This document shows positions 60,974 through 64,000 of a stretch of DNA of 64,000 nucleotides, piece by piece; within the stretch, counting starts at the first letter, position 1; every line of letters starts with the position of its first letter. Source of the DNA: Methanofollis formosanus (GTDB lineage Archaea; Halobacteriota; Methanomicrobia; Methanomicrobiales; Methanofollaceae); assembly GCF_019633745.1 (NCBI RefSeq), contig NZ_CP037968.1, positions 2,300,789 through 2,364,788 on the forward strand. The letters are read 5' to 3'. The position numbers were made by a program, and so were the translations under genes. Below the pieces are notes generated by a model. That model was not told the DNA's origin and made no database searches. It was given only the letters and a program-made list of their open reading frames with translations.

Positions 60974-61536
60974 AAGGCGGGAGATGGGACGAGGTTGCAA
61001 GACCACGATTTGGTACTATGGGGGGAATCTCAATAATGATTTGGCCCTGAGGATACTCTGAGCATATCCCTAAAGTATCCCGAACATGAATCTTCGTCCG
61101 TATCAAAACCCTTCATTCCAGAAATTCTGATCGCAGATCTTCCGCCGGGTGGCTGGTTGCCTGCCGTTCCCCCCGCAGAAGATAGGGAGGAGGACGGTAA
61201 TCCCCTCTTAAGCATCATCTCATGCGCCTTCCCGCCCCTATCGCAATCCCGGGGGTCCGGGGGCAGAGCCCCCGGCACGAGCATGCGGGAAGGCAGGCCG
61301 ATCGACGTGCCGCCCCACCTATAGAGTAAAGAATGTTCTCCTGCTTTCTTTAGCCGGGGGGAGACCCCCAGGACCCCCCACGATGAAGATAGTCGAGGGG
61401 CGGCGGTTGAGAGGGATCAAGAATCCTTCCACACCTCAAAATGCCACTTAGAACAATGTTCCCGCGGTATGCCTGAGGCGTGCTCTCGGTTCATACTTGA
61501 TTCTCAGGGCCAGAAAATGATGACCTTTCGCCGTGC
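60974..61536. repeat. Gene-free repeat cluster
   Basis: In order: GAGCATATCCCTAAAGTATC (61052-61071) with ATGAATCTTCGTC; CTTCCCGCCCCTATCGCAAT and CCGGGGGTCCGGGGGCAGAG palindrome (61229-61280); GGGGGGAGACCCCCAGGACC (61353-61373); and the IS5-end-like arm 61453-61513 (GCCTGAGGCGTGCTCTCGG). No gene recognised. Confidence 0.7.
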
Positions 61537-62391
61537 TCATTCCCCGACCGGGTACTGGATCTCGGTCATGAGGTCTGCGGCCGCGGTCTCTGCCGGGTCG
61601 TTGAGATAGACCTCCCGCTCAGGACCGGTCTGGTGCAGGCCATGGGCGTCGAGATATTTCCTCACCTGTCGGTGGGCCAGGGGGAGGTTCTCATGCGGTC
61701 CCCGGTGCAGCACCGAGAGGACGCAGCACCCCGGCAGCACCCGCACCTCGACGGCCGGGTCGCTGACCGTCACCGCTCCCGCGACCGGGAGGGCCACCTC
61801 GACGTCGCAGTCGTTTCCGATCTCGTCTCCGTCATGACAGACCGAGATGACGGTCCCGGTGACCTTCACCATGGCGTTCCTGTTCTCAGGGAGGGCGACC
61901 TCCCGGCAGAGTTTCTCGATCATCGGGCCGGTGACCTCTGCATATGCTCCTTTTTCACGGGTCGAGACGACGCGCAGGGGCGCGATCTCCTTGATTGTCC
62001 ATTCGGTTAATGACATCTTGAACAACTCCTTCAACGGGTCTGCCGACGACAGCACCCGTTCCACCCCATGCAACCGATCGATCTCCTGCCTGACGGCACG
62101 GCGCCGCATCTGCATGAGTCCGGCAACGACCGCGGACTCCCCCCGGTCCAGGGCGTCGAGGACGGTTCCTACTTCGTCCAGGGAGAACCCGAGGCCGGCA
62201 AGGGCGCGGATCCTGACGGCCCGGTCGATCTGGGCGATCGCATAATACCGGTACCCGGAACAGAGGTCCTTTGCCACCGGCACCAGCAGGCCCTTCTGGT
62301 CGTAGCAGTGCAGCGCTTTCTTCGAGAGCCTGGTCAGGTGGGAGAACTTCCCGATCGGGATCTGATCGATTGGCATGGTATGATCAATCAT
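61537..62391 (-). CDS. MerR-family regulator with GyrI-like effector domain
   Basis: 284 residues. MerR helix-turn-helix 'IGKFSHLTRLSKKALHCYDQ' and 'GLLVPVAKDLCSGYRYYAI', then the coiled-coil linker 'LMQMRRRAVRQEIDRLHGVE', then a ~150-residue effector-binding domain ('PLRVVSTREKGAYAEV', 'VLHRGPHENLPLAHRQVRKY') as in BmrR/BltR-type drug sensors. ATG at 62376 ('PIDQIPIGKFS') is an alternative start. No obvious efflux gene is adjacent. Confidence 0.85.
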   Translation of the reverse strand: MIDHTMPIDQIPIGKFSHLTRLSKKALHCYDQKGLLVPVAKDLCSGYRYYAIAQIDRAVRIRALAGLGFSLDEVGTVLDALDRGESAVVAGLMQMRRRAVRQEIDRLHGVERVLSSADPLKELFKMSLTEWTIKEIAPLRVVSTREKGAYAEVTGPMIEKLCREVALPENRNAMVKVTGTVISVCHDGDEIGNDCDVEVALPVAGAVTVSDPAVEVRVLPGCCVLSVLHRGPHENLPLAHRQVRKYLDAHGLHQTGPEREVYLNDPAETAAADLMTEIQYPVGE

Positions 62392-62537
62392 GGAGAGCGG
62401 TGATAATAGGGCCTGGTTCTCTCCCCCGGGGGTGAGTTCGATAAAAGGAAAAGATCGGATTGTTCAGATGAGTTCGACACAGCCGAAGAGTTCTGTGTCC
62501 ATCACGAATCGACAGTACCAAAAAAAAGTTGGAAGGC

Positions 62538-64000
62538 TCAGTCACGCCGCAGCGTAACCGTCACCTCATCGAAGTCGAGCACCTCGACCTCTTCGCCTTC
62601 CACGGAGAAGGCGAACTTCGGGGCAAAGGCGTCCTCAGGCACGGCGATCTCCTCGCCGTCGACGCTCACCGTTGCCGGCGGGGTGACGATGGCCTCGGCC
62701 GGCAGGGCCTCGACCGCCTGCATGAAGGCCTTCGCCTGCTTGCGCAACTTCGGCCCGATCACCGCCATATTGAACGTAACGCCGGCCACCGACTTCTCGA
62801 GCTTCGGCTCGCCGGTCTTCCAGGCGACGGTGGCGTTCAGCGCCCGCGCCACATCGCCGGAGTCGTCGATCTGGTCGGGGGCGTAGATGTTCATCGTCCC
62901 GAAGGGAGCGTTCAGGGCAAGCCCCGCGTCGTGCTTGTACCGGCGGAGCTCTGCCGTGAGGCCGACCACATGGTCGCCGATCCGCTCGGCCTCCGGGTCG
63001 TCGACGGCGATCTCCACCCACGGCTGCTTCAGCACCGAGTCCTCCCTGAACTGGGCCCAGCACTCCTCGGCGAAGTGCGGGGTATAGGGTGCGATCATCC
63101 GGCAGAGGGCGTCGACGGTGATGGTCAGGGCGCGGCAGGCGCTCGCACGTTCAGGGGCGTCGGAGTACAGCCGGCCCTTCACCAGTTCGATGTAGTCGTC
63201 GGCAAGGATGTTCCTGGTGAAGTCCCGGATCGCCTTGAGCCCCTGGTCGAACTGGTAGGTCTCGAGGGCGTTCGTCACCTCGGCCGCGGTCTTTGAGAGT
63301 TTCACGAGGAGCCAGCGGTCCAGGAGTTCGGTCACTTCGGCCGCCTCGTCCACCGGCTCGCGTTCGAGCTGGGTCAGCACAAAGCGGATGATGTTCCACA
63401 TCTTGGTCTGGAACCTGGACGCCGCGACGACGTCGTTCCAGTTGAACATGATGTCCTGCCCGGTGGCCGAACCCATCGCCCCCCACTGCCGGAAGGCGTC
63501 GGCGCCGTACTCGCTGAGGATGTCCTCGGGCGGGATGATGTTGTTGCGGCTCTTGGACATCTTGTATCCGTCCTCGCCGAGCACCATCCCGTTGACCAGG
63601 ATCCCGTCCCACGGCCGCTCGCCGGTGAGGGCCACCGAGCGGAGGATGGTGTAGAAGGCCCAGGTCCTGATGATGTCGTGCCCCTGGGGCCGCAGCTGCG
63701 CCGGGAAGATCTCGGGCGTCTCGCTCCCGTCCCACCCGGTGATATTCAGGACCGAGATCGAGGAGTCCATCCAGGTGTCCAGGACGTCGTCCTCGCCCAC
63801 AAACTCCTCTGACCCGCACGTCGGGCAGGGGTGATTGGGCTTTGTGACCGTCGGGTCGATGGGCAGGTCGGCCTCGTCGGGTAGGACCATCTCGCCGCAC
63901 TTCGCGCAGAACCAGACCGGGATCGGCGTGGCGAAGATCCGCTGGCGCGAGATGCACCAGTCCCACTCCATCTGCTCGACCCAGTTCTCCAGGCGCATCT
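62538..64000 (-). CDS. valS: Valyl-tRNA synthetase, C-terminal part (continues past window end)
   Basis: At least 487 residues. 'WCISRQRIFATPIPVWFCAK' with zinc-like Cys pairs, 'DVLDTWMDSSIS', 'GHDIIRTWAFYTI', 'GMVLGEDGYKMSKSRNN' (KMSKS loop), anticodon-binding domain with 'YRKYK'-type 'LRRYKHDAGLALNAPFG'. The frame remains open at the edge of the window, so the start and HIGH motif lie outside. Charges tRNA-Val. Confidence 0.94.
   Translation of the reverse strand, partial: MRLENWVEQMEWDWCISRQRIFATPIPVWFCAKCGEMVLPDEADLPIDPTVTKPNHPCPTCGSEEFVGEDDVLDTWMDSSISVLNITGWDGSETPEIFPAQLRPQGHDIIRTWAFYTILRSVALTGERPWDGILVNGMVLGEDGYKMSKSRNNIIPPEDILSEYGADAFRQWGAMGSATGQDIMFNWNDVVAASRFQTKMWNIIRFVLTQLEREPVDEAAEVTELLDRWLLVKLSKTAAEVTNALETYQFDQGLKAIRDFTRNILADDYIELVKGRLYSDAPERASACRALTITVDALCRMIAPYTPHFAEECWAQFREDSVLKQPWVEIAVDDPEAERIGDHVVGLTAELRRYKHDAGLALNAPFGTMNIYAPDQIDDSGDVARALNATVAWKTGEPKLEKSVAGVTFNMAVIGPKLRKQAKAFMQAVEALPAEAIVTPPATVSVDGEEIAVPEDAFAPKFAFSVEGEEVEVLDFDEVTVTLRRD

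Noticed and set aside
19978-61513. CRISPR array among the repeats
   Set aside because: Repeats are few, irregularly spaced by kilobases, variable in length and palindromic in a different way; no regular spacer structure was seen.

Overview
This 64 kb window reads as a chromosomal segment of a methanogenic archaeon, most likely of the order Methanomicrobiales (Methanoculleus/Methanofollis-like). The evidence is an mfnB gene (methanofuran biosynthesis), a hisA/hisF-related TIM-barrel gene, archaeal TATA-type promoters with GGAGG/GGTGA ribosome sites, and IS and toxin families common in methanogens. The right end (54.8-64 kb) is GC-rich housekeeping chromosome: a winged-helix/Hsp20-like pair, guaB, mfnB, hisA-like, tmk, a MerR regulator and valS. 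Almost everything to the left is accessory DNA devoted to surface glycans, mobile elements or toxin-antitoxin genes.

Layout. 0-13 kb: AT-rich glycan genes (a NeuA-PseG fusion, NeuB, a GT4 transferase, a GT-C-like membrane protein) embedded in IS256, IS630, IS5, IS4-like and IS1634-like elements or debris, plus the 3' end of a group II intron. 13-18.7 kb: a minus-strand operon for a 2,3-diamino-uronic acid sugar (aminotransferase, Gfo/Idh oxidoreductase, nucleotide-sugar dehydrogenase) with a flippase, next to a truncated mannose-1-P guanylyltransferase; both units start in copies of the same leader. 19-29 kb: a dense toxin-antitoxin island with seven MNT nucleotidyltransferases and eight HEPN/HepT genes or remnants, a RelE pair with an amber stop, an orphan UPF0175 protein, a chimeric HD/HepT pseudogene and a DUF234 ATPase fragment. 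29.3-31 kb: a membrane-anchored beta-propeller protein.

31.7-44 kb: a long plus-strand glycan operon (GT2, GT4, ugd, galU, epimerase, PaaK/CapK-like ligase, ATP-grasp, two GT4, GT-C-like membrane protein). 44.4-54.2 kb: three minus-strand units: flippase + asparagine-synthase-like protein + GT4; a TviB/TviC-like pair; a bifunctional GMP/PMI with an epimerase. Together these supply activated hexoses, uronic acids, amino-uronic acids and probably a nonulosonic acid, plus transferases, three flippases and possible uronic-acid conjugating enzymes, as expected for S-layer/archaellin N-glycan or exopolysaccharide assembly.

Intergenic gaps in the right two thirds are filled by a recurring compound repeat: an IS5-end-like arm followed by GC-rich palindromes. 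No tRNA, rRNA or CRISPR array was seen. All calls come from reading the sequence and from family knowledge; no database search was possible.
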